A stretch of 64,000 nucleotides of DNA. It comes from Streptomyces sp. WMMB303 (GTDB lineage Bacteria; Actinomycetota; Actinomycetes; Streptomycetales; Streptomycetaceae). Positions 7,953 through 16,787 of this stretch are shown here, piece by piece (the first letter of the stretch is position 1; each line of letters begins with the position of its first letter). The position numbers and the translations under genes are program-made. The notes beneath the pieces were generated by a model that was given only the letters and a program-made list of their open reading frames with translations, made no database searches and was not told the origin of the DNA. The stretch covers positions 3,584,501 through 3,648,500 of the forward strand of contig NZ_JARKIN010000001.1 in the NCBI RefSeq assembly GCF_029351045.1. Direction: 5' to 3'.

Positions 7953-10091
7953 ATGGCCGTGGACGACACCACCTCCCAGGACCGCACCACCTCCCGTGAT
8001 CGCGCCGGTTCCGGGGACCGTGCCGGCGAACCCGTACTGGGCTCCCCCGCCGCCCGCCGCGAAGGGCACGCCAAGGTCACCGGCGCGGCCCGCTACGCCG
8101 CCGAACACACCCCGCCCGCCTGCGTGTACGGCAGGCCGGTGCCCGCGACCGTCCCGCACGGCAGGGTCACCGGCATCGACGACAGCGAGGCCATGGCCCT
8201 GCCCGGCGCACTCGCCGTCCTCACCCACGAGAACGCGCCCCGGCTCGGCGAACCCGACGACCCCATCCTCGCCCTGCTCCAGACCCCGCAGGTGCCGCAC
8301 CGGGGCTGGTACGTGGCGCTCGCCGTCGCCGAGACCCCCGAGACGGCGCGCGAGATGGCGCAGGCCATCCGGGTCGACTACGCCCAGGAGCCGCACGACG
8401 TGCTGCTCCGCGCCGACCACCCCGGGCTCTACCACCCCGAGGAGGCCAACGGCGGCTATCCGGCCGACCAGGAGACCGGTGACTTCGACGCGGAGTACGC
8501 CGCGGCGCCGCACCGCTTCGACACCACCTACACCCTCAGCCCGCTGCACAACCACCCCATGGAGCCGCACGCCGCCACCGCCGTGTGGGAGGGCGGCCAC
8601 CTGATCGCCTACGACTCCAGCCAGGGCGCCACCCTCGTCGGCACCACACTCGCGGCGCTGTTCGGCCTCGAACCGGCACAGGTCACGGTCGTCTCCGAGC
8701 ACGTCGGCGGCGGCTTCGGCGCCAAGGGCACCCCGCGCCCGCAGGTCGTGCTCGCCGGCATGGCCGCCCGGCACACCGGACGCGCCGTCAAGGTCGTCCT
8801 GCCCCGGCGCGAACTGCCCGGCGTCGTCGGTCACCGCGCCCCCACCATCCAGCGGCTGCGCCTCGGCACCCGCGACGACGGCACCCTGACCGCACTCGGG
8901 CACGACGTGGTCACCCACACGGCCACCTTCAAGGAGTTCGTGGAGCAGGCGGCGGTGCCCTCGCGCGTCATGTACGGCGCCGCGGGCATCCGCACCGGCC
9001 ACCAGGTGGTCCCGCTGGACGTCCCCGCCCCCTCCTGGATGCGGGCCCCCGGCGAAGCACCCGGCATGTACGCGCTGGAATCCGCGATGGACGAGGTGGC
9101 CACAGCCCTCGCCATCGACCCGGTCGAACTGCGGCTGCGCAACATCCCCGACCGGGAGCCCGACAGCGGCAAGCCGTTCAGCAGCCACCACCTGGCCGAC
9201 TGCCTGCGCGAGGGCGCCCGCCGGTTCGGCTGGGAGCGCCGCGACCCGCGCCCGGGCACCCGCCGCGACGGCGACCTGCTGCTGGGCACGGGCGTGGCCG
9301 CGGCCACCTACCCGGTCTACGTCTCCCCGTCCACCGCGTCCGTCCAGGTGCTGGGCGACGGCTCCCGCCCCGGCTACCAGGTGCGCATCAACGCCACCGA
9401 CATCGGCACCGGGGCCCGTACCGTGCTCGCCCAGATCGCCGCCGAGGAGCTCGGCGTGGAACTGGACGCCGTCCGGATCGACATCGGCAGCAGCGACCTG
9501 CCCACCGCGTCGCTGGCCGGCGGCTCCTCCGGCACCGCCTCCTGGGGCTGGGCCGTCCACAAGGCGTGCCGGGAGCTGCGCGAGTCCGGCGGCAGCATCG
9601 TCACCGTCGACACCACCACCGACGTGCGCTCCCAGGAGGACTACGCCCGGCACGCCTTCGGCGCCGTCTTCGCGGAGGTCGCGGTCGACACCGTCACCGG
9701 GGAGGTGCGCACCCGCCGGCTGCTCGGCGTCTTCGCCGCGGGCCGGATCCTCAACGCGCGCACCGCCCGCTCCCAGTTCATCGGCGGCATGACGATGGGC
9801 CTGGGCATGGCCCTGACCGAGCACAGCACGCTGGACGCCCGGCTCGGCGGCTTCGTCGAACGGGACCTGGCCGCCTACCACGTCCCCGCGCACGCGGACG
9901 TACCCGACATCGACGCGCACTGGATCGAGGAGCACGACCCGCACCTCAACCCCGTCGGCGGCAAGGGCATCGGGGAGATCGGCATCGTCGGCACCCCCGC
10001 GGCCCTCGCCAACGCCGTCCACCACGCCACCGGCACCCGCCACCGCACCCTGCCCCTCACCCCGGACCGGGTGGGGGTGAGCGACGGGTAG
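7953..10091 (+). CDS. paoC: Molybdenum oxidoreductase, molybdenum-cofactor-binding subunit
   Basis: Catalytic subunit of 712 residues from ATG 7953, oxidising aldehydes or N-heterocycles at a molybdenum-cytosine-dinucleotide centre. It contains the substrate-channel and cofactor motifs VVSEHVGGGFGAKG, APSWMRAPGEAPG and SLAGGSSGTASWG, and the C-terminal GGKGIGEIGIVG with the invariant catalytic glutamate. Length and order agree with PaoC/XdhB-type subunits. The cofactor-maturation gene (XdhC type) is not within the window. A convergent hairpin terminates the operon 21 bp after the stop. The physiological substrate cannot be told from sequence. Confidence 0.9.
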   Translation: MAVDDTTSQDRTTSRDRAGSGDRAGEPVLGSPAARREGHAKVTGAARYAAEHTPPACVYGRPVPATVPHGRVTGIDDSEAMALPGALAVLTHENAPRLGEPDDPILALLQTPQVPHRGWYVALAVAETPETAREMAQAIRVDYAQEPHDVLLRADHPGLYHPEEANGGYPADQETGDFDAEYAAAPHRFDTTYTLSPLHNHPMEPHAATAVWEGGHLIAYDSSQGATLVGTTLAALFGLEPAQVTVVSEHVGGGFGAKGTPRPQVVLAGMAARHTGRAVKVVLPRRELPGVVGHRAPTIQRLRLGTRDDGTLTALGHDVVTHTATFKEFVEQAAVPSRVMYGAAGIRTGHQVVPLDVPAPSWMRAPGEAPGMYALESAMDEVATALAIDPVELRLRNIPDREPDSGKPFSSHHLADCLREGARRFGWERRDPRPGTRRDGDLLLGTGVAAATYPVYVSPSTASVQVLGDGSRPGYQVRINATDIGTGARTVLAQIAAEELGVELDAVRIDIGSSDLPTASLAGGSSGTASWGWAVHKACRELRESGGSIVTVDTTTDVRSQEDYARHAFGAVFAEVAVDTVTGEVRTRRLLGVFAAGRILNARTARSQFIGGMTMGLGMALTEHSTLDARLGGFVERDLAAYHVPAHADVPDIDAHWIEEHDPHLNPVGGKGIGEIGIVGTPAALANAVHHATGTRHRTLPLTPDRVGVSDG

Positions 10092-10111
10092 GCGGAGAGG
10101 AGCCCCTGGTC

Positions 10112-10142
10112 GCGCCATCGTCCTCGCCGGGGACGATGGCGC
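10112..10142. terminator. Bidirectional hairpin between convergent genes
   Basis: A perfect 12-bp stem GCGCCATCGTCC (10112-10123) with its complement at 10131-10142 and a 7-nt loop lies between paoC and the convergent minus-strand gene, so it can end transcription from both sides. Confidence 0.65.
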
Positions 10143-10151
10143 CATGCCTGG

Positions 10152-10739
10152 TCAGTCGCGGTCGCCCTCGGCCGGGGCACTGTTGCAGGCCGTGGTCCGA
10201 TGGGCCTTGACCGCCTGCTCGACGATCCGCACCATGTCCTGGCGCAGCTTTCCGTAGTTCTTCCGCCACGCCTGGGCTTTGACGTACAGATTGGTGGCGT
10301 TGTCGTCACCCGTGTCCTTGGTGCAGGGGACGACGACGGCGGCGGCGTCCCGGGAGGACCAGCTCCGCTCGAAACCGGGGACGCTCTCGGTCTTGCCGTG
10401 TCCCGGTCCGGCACCCACCCGGTCGGGTTTGTGCACCGAGTTGTGCTGCTCGACGGAGACCCGCAAGACCTGCTCGCCGTCCACCGTGATGCCGCACTGG
10501 GCGTTGTAGCCGAGCTCTTCCCGGGTCAGCCGCTTCCAACGGTCCGCGTAGTGGGACACGGGAACGACCCGGTCCACCACCGACTCGGCGGCCCAGCAGG
10601 TGGTGTCCCCCGAGACGTCGGAGAACTTTTTGGCACTGTTGCGGTCCTCATGCTGGGAAAGCGCCCCGGCCAGCGCCCCGGCGGCGACCAGTGCCACGGC
10701 GAGGACGGAGAGCAGGGTGATACGGAGCGGGCGGTTCAT
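10152..10739 (-). CDS. Membrane-anchored or secreted protein of WXG operon
   Basis: A 195-residue protein with an N-terminal hydrophobic segment LRITLLSVLAVALVAAGALA acting as signal anchor, then a hydrophilic domain with cysteines in DTTCWAAES, NAQCGITV, VVPCTKD and TTACNSA that could form disulfides outside the cell. Starts: ATG 10739, or GTG 10754, which overlaps the TAG of the preceding gene; neither has a clear ribosome site, and coupling to the upstream gene is likely. It is the last gene of a three-gene unit with a WXG100-like protein and a 782-residue partner. Function unknown; an extracytoplasmic partner or immunity-type role is only a guess. Confidence 0.7.
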   Translation of the reverse strand: MNRPLRITLLSVLAVALVAAGALAGALSQHEDRNSAKKFSDVSGDTTCWAAESVVDRVVPVSHYADRWKRLTREELGYNAQCGITVDGEQVLRVSVEQHNSVHKPDRVGAGPGHGKTESVPGFERSWSSRDAAAVVVPCTKDTGDDNATNLYVKAQAWRKNYGKLRQDMVRIVEQAVKAHRTTACNSAPAEGDRD

Positions 10740-10753
10740 GTGTGTGCGTTCCA

Positions 10754-13102
10754 CTATTTCTGTACGGCCATGTGCCTGACTTGTTCTATGGAAGTGAGGA
10801 ACGGCGCCGTGGATGCCACCCTGCTGTAGCCGTGGGTGAAGCCCTCCTCGGAGTACAGCTCCGACCAGCTCTTCGAGACATCGACGTTGTACTCCTTCCC
10901 GATGGCCTCCAATATCTTCTCGTTCTGCCGCACGTCCCGCCCGGCCATCTCGTCATAGATCGCGCCGGCTCTGTCCGCCGCCGGGGCGGACTTGTTGCTG
11001 CTCCAGTGCGCGGCATCGTGGTCGTTGAGGGCAGCCCCCTCGGCTCCGATGAGCAGCGCCGCGGCGGTCGCGGTTGTGACGGGATGTGCGGCAAAGGGCC
11101 CCATGACGCTGGCGCCCGTCACCACAGTGCCGAATGCGCCGTTGGTCCACAGGCGCTTCTGCAGAGTGCCCTTGTCGTATTCCTGGTCCTCCACGACTGC
11201 CGGGCCGATGATGGCCTCCTGAGCGCCGGAGGCCAGTGTGCCCGCGGTCTCTCCCGAGACCTTGAGGACCTCGTGCACGAGGTCCTCCGGGGGAGCGTCG
11301 TACCGCTGATTCACGGGGATTTCCCCGCTCAGGTGCTGATCGAGCACCTGAGCGGTGTAGAGCTTCTGGCCGGCGGTGATCGCCGCATGGGCTTCCGGAT
11401 CCTGTCCGAGCTGCACGAGGAACTTCGTGGCGTCGCGGTGTTCCATCGTGGCCTGTTCCCCGGACATGGGGAACAGCTTGTCCTCGTCCGAGCCTTCCTT
11501 CATGGCTCGGAAGAAGTCCGGCGCGTACTCGGCTGCGGCGTTCCCCAAGCCTTGACGCATGCCCGGGTACATCGGCATCTCCGCGTTTCCGTTGTCGTCC
11601 ATCTCCCCCATGCCCTTGATGAGGTCGGACATCACGTCGGCCTGGTCCGTGGTGTGCTCAGCCGGGACATGCAGCGGTGCGTCCCAGGCATGGCCGGTCG
11701 TCGCGGCGCCGAGCGCGTGGCCCGTCGCCACGTGCCCGCCCTGCCAGTCCTTGTGCGGCCCGGAGTCGGGGATCGGACCGTCGGGGAACCACTTGCGGTC
11801 CTTGAGGACATAGTCGAAGTTCTCCTCGTCCGAGAAGAAGTCGATCGAAGCCTCCGCATTGTGCCCGAGGGCCTCCATGTACCCGGTGAACGGGTCCTGG
11901 CCCTGGTCGTACTCGGCGCCGAAGTTCAGATAGTTCGGCGGGTTGAGGCCGTAGCTCAACCACTTCCGCTCGGGTACGGCCTTCTCCAGATCGGAGTAGG
12001 GGCCCGGGGTCATGAACGGCTTCTCGTCGGTCTTCTTCAGCTCGGCGCCGTAGTCGTTGAGGAAGTCGGTGTCCCACTTCCCCGTCCGCATCAGGTTGCT
12101 CATCACCTGGAATCCGTAGGGCGGGGACGCTCGGTAAGGGGCTGCCTGCGCCGACTCGGGCCCCATCCGCCGGTAGCCCAAGTCGAGTACATCTTGCTTC
12201 CACTTCTCCATGGCGGGCGAGTCCGAGTGGCTGGCCAGGGCCAGGGTGGGGCCGAGATTGTCCTGGAGGGCGGCCAACTGCTTGTCCACCCCTTTCGGAC
12301 GATCTTTCGGGTTCGGCGGCATCGCGTCTTCGTAATCCGGCTGAGCCGCCTTGTACCAGAGCTCCAGGACCCCCTTCGCTCCCTTACGGGTGGCGAACTC
12401 CTCGGCGAACTCGGTGTTGCCGGCGTTCATCGCGAAGATGCCGTTGGCCTTGGCGAGCAGCTTCGGATCCCGCTTGAAATCCTCGTCGCCCGCCAGTTTG
12501 TACAGCGCGTCGACGTCCTTCTCGGCCTGTATCTTCGGGGTGTCGCCGCTGAAGCCGTCGCCGTGCGGGTCGAAGGTCAGGGCCTTCTTCAGGTCCGCGT
12601 CGGCCTCGGCCGCGTCGCGGAGGGCCTTCTCGATTTTCTTGTTGAGGTCCGTGATGACCTCGTGGTACGCCTTCCTGATCCCTGAGCTGTCCTCGCCTTC
12701 GGGCGGGTCGACATAGACGACGCCGTCCTTGGAGTTCAGCTTCAGGTAGTTCTTCCCGCCGCCTGTGGGTTTCTCCGACACCGTGGACTCGACGTCCTGC
12801 AGGTCCTTCTTGGCGCCCTCGAAAACCTTGAGACAGCGGGACATCTCCTTCCCCAGCCACTCGGCCTGTCCGGCAGCCTCTGTGACCTGGTTCTGGACGA
12901 CGGTGAAATGCTTGACCGCTGCCGTGTGTGATTCGCCGTGCCAGCCGCTCCGTTCGGTGCTCATCGGCTTGGTGACCGTACGGTCGAAAGACGTGTGGAC
13001 TTCCCTGAAGTCCTCGGGGAGCTTGATCCACGCCTTCACCACCGCGCGCAGCGCCGTCAGATCCACATGACGCACCGTCTGGTAGTCGAGAGTGTCGCTC
13101 AT
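10754..13102 (-). CDS. Large WXG100-associated protein (DUF6571-like)
   Basis: A 782-residue protein starting at ATG 13102. The N-terminal 100 residues look like a WXG100/LXG helical hairpin: LRAVVKAWIKLPEDFREVHT, then ERSGWHGESHTAA holding the W-x-G turn. A long charged middle region contains EKDVDALYKLAGDEDFKRDP, KANGIFAMNAGN and GPTLALASHSDSPAMEKWKQ. Near residues 660-700 lies the hydrophobic stretch FGTVVTGASVMGPFAAHP followed by TTATAAALLIGAEGAALN. No nuclease, protease or ADP-ribosyltransferase motif is evident. The arrangement fits a type VII-secretion substrate or toxin-like structural protein family of Streptomyces. The DUF number is recalled from general similarity and is less certain than the WXG reading. 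Confidence 0.7.
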   Translation of the reverse strand: MSDTLDYQTVRHVDLTALRAVVKAWIKLPEDFREVHTSFDRTVTKPMSTERSGWHGESHTAAVKHFTVVQNQVTEAAGQAEWLGKEMSRCLKVFEGAKKDLQDVESTVSEKPTGGGKNYLKLNSKDGVVYVDPPEGEDSSGIRKAYHEVITDLNKKIEKALRDAAEADADLKKALTFDPHGDGFSGDTPKIQAEKDVDALYKLAGDEDFKRDPKLLAKANGIFAMNAGNTEFAEEFATRKGAKGVLELWYKAAQPDYEDAMPPNPKDRPKGVDKQLAALQDNLGPTLALASHSDSPAMEKWKQDVLDLGYRRMGPESAQAAPYRASPPYGFQVMSNLMRTGKWDTDFLNDYGAELKKTDEKPFMTPGPYSDLEKAVPERKWLSYGLNPPNYLNFGAEYDQGQDPFTGYMEALGHNAEASIDFFSDEENFDYVLKDRKWFPDGPIPDSGPHKDWQGGHVATGHALGAATTGHAWDAPLHVPAEHTTDQADVMSDLIKGMGEMDDNGNAEMPMYPGMRQGLGNAAAEYAPDFFRAMKEGSDEDKLFPMSGEQATMEHRDATKFLVQLGQDPEAHAAITAGQKLYTAQVLDQHLSGEIPVNQRYDAPPEDLVHEVLKVSGETAGTLASGAQEAIIGPAVVEDQEYDKGTLQKRLWTNGAFGTVVTGASVMGPFAAHPVTTATAAALLIGAEGAALNDHDAAHWSSNKSAPAADRAGAIYDEMAGRDVRQNEKILEAIGKEYNVDVSKSWSELYSEEGFTHGYSRVASTAPFLTSIEQVRHMAVQK

Positions 13103-13114
13103 GAGTCGGCTCCC

Positions 13115-13702
13115 CTAGGATTTCGGCCAACTCGCCGAGGGTGCTGTCGGCAACGGCGGCCCGTACACGGGATTCTCCGACGACGGTGGCTTCAGCAGCG
13201 GATACCGGTCCGTGGAGAACGGGTACTGCGGCGTCGTGGAGAGCAGCGGCTTCCGGTTCGGGTCCAGGAGGTACTTGAGCGGGTGCTCCTTCCGGTCCCG
13301 GTCCTCTGCGATCTTGTCCACCTGCTCCTTCGTGTACACGTCCCCCTCCAACGTCTTCGCCGTGACGTTGCGAAGCGCCGTGGCCGTGTTCGCGAACTGC
13401 TTGCGCAGATGCTTCATCTGGCCGCGCCACATCTCCTGGAAAGTCTTGAAGGCCTCGTCGCTGGCGAAGCCCTTCATCGACCCGGGGACCTGTTCCATCT
13501 CCCGCATGGCGGCGTTGTCCACCTTTTGGAAGGCGGTGTCGACCTTCTCCACCTTCTTGGCCGTTGCGTCGAGTACCGACGGCGTCACTTGGAGCCACTT
13601 TCCGTCGCCCTTGCTGTCGGCGCCGTTCAACTGCGTGGCGGTGGAGGACTGCTTGTCCCGCGCTTCGGCTACCAACCCGGCCCATTCCTGCTCGAATGAC
13701 AC
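13115..13702 (-). CDS. WXG100-like helical protein
   Basis: A 195-residue protein whose first 130 residues are predominantly helical, starting MSFEQEWAGLVAEARDK and continuing KVEKVDTAFQKVDNAAMREM and FKTFQEMWRGQMKHLRKQFA, where W-R-G sits at the expected hairpin turn. The Pro-rich C-terminus ends PTAPSASWPKS. It begins the operon and ends 12 bp before the 782-residue gene. Proteins of this size and shape are partner substrates of actinobacterial type VII secretion. No signal peptide is present, as expected for that route. Confidence 0.68.
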   Translation of the reverse strand: MSFEQEWAGLVAEARDKQSSTATQLNGADSKGDGKWLQVTPSVLDATAKKVEKVDTAFQKVDNAAMREMEQVPGSMKGFASDEAFKTFQEMWRGQMKHLRKQFANTATALRNVTAKTLEGDVYTKEQVDKIAEDRDRKEHPLKYLLDPNRKPLLSTTPQYPFSTDRYPLLKPPSSENPVYGPPLPTAPSASWPKS

Positions 13703-14127
13703 GAATCCCCGCTTCCGCCGGTGAACACTGCCGATCCTCTGATGAACTTACAAGGAAAGTGGGTGGAACGTCTCCCAGATACACGTGTGGAAGGTGCGGT
13801 TGGTTCCGGAACCGTCCCCGGTGTCGTTCCCATGGGTCTGTGTCAGGAACCGTGCCGCCGTGTCGGGCTCCTGTGCCGGAGTCGCCTCTTCAGTCCTGAG
13901 GGCGCCCTGTCCGGTGTCCTGAGGGCGTCCTGTCCGGCCGGGGGCGGGCAGGCCCGGCACGCCCCCGGGGCGAGTCCGCGTGCGGCGGGCTCCGGGCGCT
14001 CGTACGGTGAGAAGGGTGGGGCACACGGAGAGAACATGCTCTGCTGTGTGGCAAATATGCAGAAGTGGTCTCGCCGGGTGCCGAGCGGCGGAACCGGCGG
14101 AACTGCGGGACGAGGTGGCGGTCGGCC
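13703..14127. other. Divergent intergenic region between WXG operon and Fpg/Nei gene
   Basis: This 425-bp stretch must hold promoters for both flanking genes. No convincing gene is seen. It carries an imperfect tandem repeat at 13894-13937, annotated separately. The DNA before 14128 is purine-rich (GGTGGCGG) but shows no standard ribosome site. Confidence 0.5.
13894..13937. repeat. Two-copy 21-bp direct repeat
   Basis: TCCTGAGGGCGCCCTGTCCG at 13894 recurs from 13917 with a single C-to-T change, so the period is 23 bp. It sits in the WXG/Nei intergenic region. No function is evident. Confidence 0.6.
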
Positions 14128-14931
14128 ATGCCCGAACTCCCGGACGTCGAGAGTTTCCGCAAGGTTCTGGCCGAGTGCGCCCAAGGCCGGACGATCCGGC
14201 GGGTCGAGGTGCGCGACGCCGGCGTGCTGCACGGCACCAGCGCCCGGCGGTTCAGCCGAGACCTGGCGGGGCGCGAGGTGCGAGAGCCCGAGCGGCACGG
14301 CAAATGGCTCCTCGTGCACACCGACGGGCCCACACTCCTGCTCCACTTCGGCATGACCGGCCGCCTCGTGTGCGCGGAGGCGGACGATCCGCCGCACCGC
14401 CACGACCGGATCCTGTTCACCCTCGGTGCCGCCCGTCGGGCGCGCCAGCTCCGCTACCGGGATCAGCGCAAGCTCAAGGGACTCTGGTACGCGGACGACC
14501 CCGAGGCGGCCCGCCGCCTCGACGAGCAGGGCCCCGACGCGCTGACCGCCTCGCGAGCCGACCTCGACGCGGCCCTCGCCGCCCGCCGTGGTCACCTCAA
14601 GTCCGCGCTCCTCGACCAGTCGGTCCTCGCCGGGCTCGGCAACCTGCTCACCGACGAGATCCTGTGGCAGGCCCGGCTGCACCCCTCGCGCACCACCCGC
14701 TCCCTCACCGAGGACGAGCGCGCAGCCCTGCACCGGACGCTGCGCCGCGTGCTGCGTGCCTCCGTCCGCGCCGGGTACGTCCCGCCCCGGGACACCTGGC
14801 TGACCGGCCGCCGCGACGTCCCCGGCGGGGCGCCGCCGTGCCCCCGCTGCGGTACCCGGCTCCGCACCGCCCCGGTCGCCGGCCGGACCACGCTCTGGTG
14901 CCCGCACTGCCAGCCCGAGGCTTCCCGGTAA
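14128..14931 (+). CDS. Fpg/Nei-family DNA glycosylase / AP lyase
   Basis: Base-excision repair enzyme of 267 residues removing oxidised bases and cleaving the abasic site. The mature N-terminus PELPDVESFRK supplies the catalytic proline and the following glutamate. The H2TH region reads LLDQSVLAGLGNLLTDEILW, with the conserved asparagine. The C-terminal zinc finger is complete: CPRCGTRL and then WCPHCQ. The finger loop contains TTLWCPHCQ, close to the Fpg pattern. The protein sits alone between two regulatory regions. Substrate preference (Fpg or Nei) is not settled by these motifs. Confidence 0.88.
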   Translation: MPELPDVESFRKVLAECAQGRTIRRVEVRDAGVLHGTSARRFSRDLAGREVREPERHGKWLLVHTDGPTLLLHFGMTGRLVCAEADDPPHRHDRILFTLGAARRARQLRYRDQRKLKGLWYADDPEAARRLDEQGPDALTASRADLDAALAARRGHLKSALLDQSVLAGLGNLLTDEILWQARLHPSRTTRSLTEDERAALHRTLRRVLRASVRAGYVPPRDTWLTGRRDVPGGAPPCPRCGTRLRTAPVAGRTTLWCPHCQPEASR

Positions 14932-14995
14932 CGGACGGCACCCGGCGTGCGGGGGCGTCGTGACACGGCGGCGACCGCCGTCAGGGCGCGGGGGC

Positions 14996-15017
14996 GGGCC
15001 CGGCCGCGTCCGGGCCC
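14996..15017. terminator. Hairpin between convergent genes
   Basis: GGGCCCGG (14996-15003) pairs perfectly with CCGGGCCC (15010-15017) across a 6-nt loop, between the ends of the glycosylase gene and the convergent CGNR gene. Confidence 0.5.
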
Positions 15018-15036
15018 CGGACCGGGCGCGAGGCCG

Positions 15037-15576
15037 TCATGAGGTCTCCGTGCCGGTGCCGGTGCCCGTTCCCGTCTCCGTTCCCGTCTCCCGGGTGCGG
15101 GCTTGGTGCCGACGGGCTTTGAGCCGGTTCCCGCAGGTCTTCATCGAGCACCACCGGGCGGTGTTGGCGCGGCTGCGGTCCAGGAGGAAGAGGCGGCAGT
15201 CGGGGTTCCCGCACGGCCGCAGCCGACCGGGCAGGCGTTCTTTGACGTCCGCCCAGGCGAGGACGAGTTCCACGGCCGTCCTGCGCTCCGGCGGCATCTC
15301 CACCTGCCACTCGATCCCGGAGGGGCCGGGCCGCGGGACCTTGCGGACGCCGGCCAGGATCCGGCGCAGCCGCGGCTCCGCGGGCGTGCCGGACTCCACC
15401 GCCTGGAGCGCGTCCCGTGCGGTGCGCAGCCACCGGCGCTCCGCGTCGCCGCCGTCACCGCCGTGCTCCCGCGCCCACCTGTCCACCTCGTGGTCGTCAC
15501 GCCACAGATCCCGGCGTCGGCCGTCCACGACCGGTGTGCTGTTCAGCGCCTGCATCAGGGCCTGGTCGTCCAGCAC
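15037..15576 (-). CDS. CGNR zinc-finger (ABATE-domain) regulator
   Basis: Predicted DNA-binding regulator of 179 residues. GTG 15576 is preferred because AGGTGAG lies five bases upstream and the protein then begins LDDQALMQALNSTPVVDG, as family members do; longer in-frame starts exist up to 15615. The N-terminal ABATE domain is followed by the C-terminal treble-clef-like zinc finger: PCGNPDCRLFLLDRS, then ARWCSMKTCGNRLKARRHQ. The last 18 residues are a TGTE-type low-complexity tail encoded by a repeated GGTGCC/GGTTCC tract. It is divergent from the epoxide-hydrolase-like gene and likely controls it. Confidence 0.82.
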   Translation of the reverse strand: MLDDQALMQALNSTPVVDGRRRDLWRDDHEVDRWAREHGGDGGDAERRWLRTARDALQAVESGTPAEPRLRRILAGVRKVPRPGPSGIEWQVEMPPERRTAVELVLAWADVKERLPGRLRPCGNPDCRLFLLDRSRANTARWCSMKTCGNRLKARRHQARTRETGTETGTGTGTGTETS

Positions 15577-15603
15577 GACACTCACCTTCCCGCTTTGCTC
15601 ACA

Positions 15604-15649
15604 TAACCCCGTCAAGCTGTTTGACAGGTTACTCCATGGGCTGTGTACT
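15604..15649 (+). promoter_or_regulatory. Palindromic operator with promoter for the hydrolase gene
   Basis: An interrupted palindrome pairs TAACCCCGTCAA (15604-15615) with TTTGACAGGTTA (15620-15631). It overlaps a consensus -35 TTGACA at 15621-15626, which is 17 bp from a -10-like TGTACT at 15644-15649. A TTGACG on the other strand at the same site could serve the regulator. Binding here would control both divergent genes. Confidence 0.55.
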
Positions 15650-15692
15650 GGCGCTCGACGGTAACCCTCATAAGATATTGAAGGGGTTAGAT

Positions 15693-16598
15693 ATGGTTGA
15701 GATCCGCCACCACTACGCGACCGTGCGGGGACACCGGCTCTTCTACCGGGAAGCCGGATCGCGCGAGGCGCCCACGCTCGTCCTCCTGCACGGCTTTCCC
15801 ACCAGCTCGCGCATGTTCCGCCACCTCATCCCGGCGCTGGCCGACCGGTTCCACGTCCTCGCCCCCGACCACCTCGGCTTCGGCAACTCCGACGCCCCGG
15901 CCGCCGATGCCTTCACCTACACCTTCGACTCCCTGACCGACCTCACCGAGGCCCTCCTGGCCCAGCTCGGCGTCACCCGCTACGCCGTCTACGTCCAGGA
16001 CTACGGCGCCCCCATCGGCTGGCGGCTGGCCCTCCGCGCCCCGGACGCGGTCACCGCCGTGATCACGCAGAACGGAAACGCCTACGACGACGGCTTCGTA
16101 CCGGACTTCTGGGACCCCGTCTGGGCGTACTGTGCGGATCCGGGACCCCGCACCGAGTCCGCCGCCCGCGCCGCGCTCTCCCTCGACGCCATCCGCTGGC
16201 AGTACCTGCACGGAGTGGACCGCCCCGAACTGGTCGACCCCGACACCTGGGCCGCCGATCACCGCGAGGTCAACCGACCTGGCCTCGACCTCGTACAACT
16301 CGCCCTCTTCCGCGACTACGCGAGCAACCCGCCCCTCTACCCCCGCGTGCACGCCTGGTTCCGGGAACGGCGCGTACCCCTGCTGGCCGTCTGGGGCGCC
16401 GGCGACGAGATCTTCGGCCCGGCCGGCGCCCGCGCCTTCGCCCGGGACCTGCCGGACGCGGAGATCCATCTGATCCCCGGCGGCGGACACTTCCTCCTCG
16501 AGAGCCACCTGGCCACCGTGGCCGGGTACCTTCGGGCCTTCCTCACCGGCCCGGCGGCAGCGGCGCTGAGGCGTGCGGAACCCTCCGCGGACGGATGA
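15693..16598 (+). CDS. Alpha/beta hydrolase, epoxide hydrolase / haloalkane dehalogenase type
   Basis: A 301-residue soluble hydrolase from ATG 15693 with AAGGGG upstream. The oxyanion loop is LVLLHGFPTSSRMFRHLIP and the nucleophile elbow is YVQDYGAPIGWRLAL, so the nucleophile is aspartate rather than serine, as in epoxide hydrolases and dehalogenases. The late acid/base region reads LLAVWGAGDEIFGPAGA and the catalytic histidine lies in IPGGGHFLLESH. It is divergent from a CGNR regulator and shares an operator with it, which suggests induced detoxification or catabolism of a small molecule. Epoxide versus haloalkane substrate is not resolved. Confidence 0.85.
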   Translation: MVEIRHHYATVRGHRLFYREAGSREAPTLVLLHGFPTSSRMFRHLIPALADRFHVLAPDHLGFGNSDAPAADAFTYTFDSLTDLTEALLAQLGVTRYAVYVQDYGAPIGWRLALRAPDAVTAVITQNGNAYDDGFVPDFWDPVWAYCADPGPRTESAARAALSLDAIRWQYLHGVDRPELVDPDTWAADHREVNRPGLDLVQLALFRDYASNPPLYPRVHAWFRERRVPLLAVWGAGDEIFGPAGARAFARDLPDAEIHLIPGGGHFLLESHLATVAGYLRAFLTGPAAAALRRAEPSADG

Positions 16599-16787
16599 CC
16601 GCGGAACGTCCCCGCGGGGCCGGAGCCGGTGGGACGGGACGGGGGGGCGTGACGAGGCGCCGGGGCCTGCCCGAAGAGCCAGGCCCGACGGTCGACTCGT
16701 CCATCGAGGCCGTGTCCGTCCGAACGGGACGGTAAGGGACCGGGGATCGTCGGCGTGGGGCGGAACACCGCCGCATACGATCGGCAG

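Noticed and set aside
6753..10145. 1130-codon minus-strand open frame across the PaoABC genes
   Set aside because: Gly/Val/Arg-rich antisense reading of strong plus-strand genes, a normal result of high third-position GC.
10742..12685. 647-codon plus-strand frame opposite the WXG-associated gene
   Set aside because: Composition is that of an antisense shadow; the minus strand encodes a coherent protein with operon structure.
14044..14130. Alternative upstream starts for the Fpg/Nei gene
   Set aside because: The enzyme needs proline as second residue, which fixes the ATG at 14128.
15040..15095. GGTGCC/GGTTCC repeats at the CGNR gene end considered as a minisatellite element
   Set aside because: They encode the TGTE tail of the CGNR protein in frame; kept as part of the gene.
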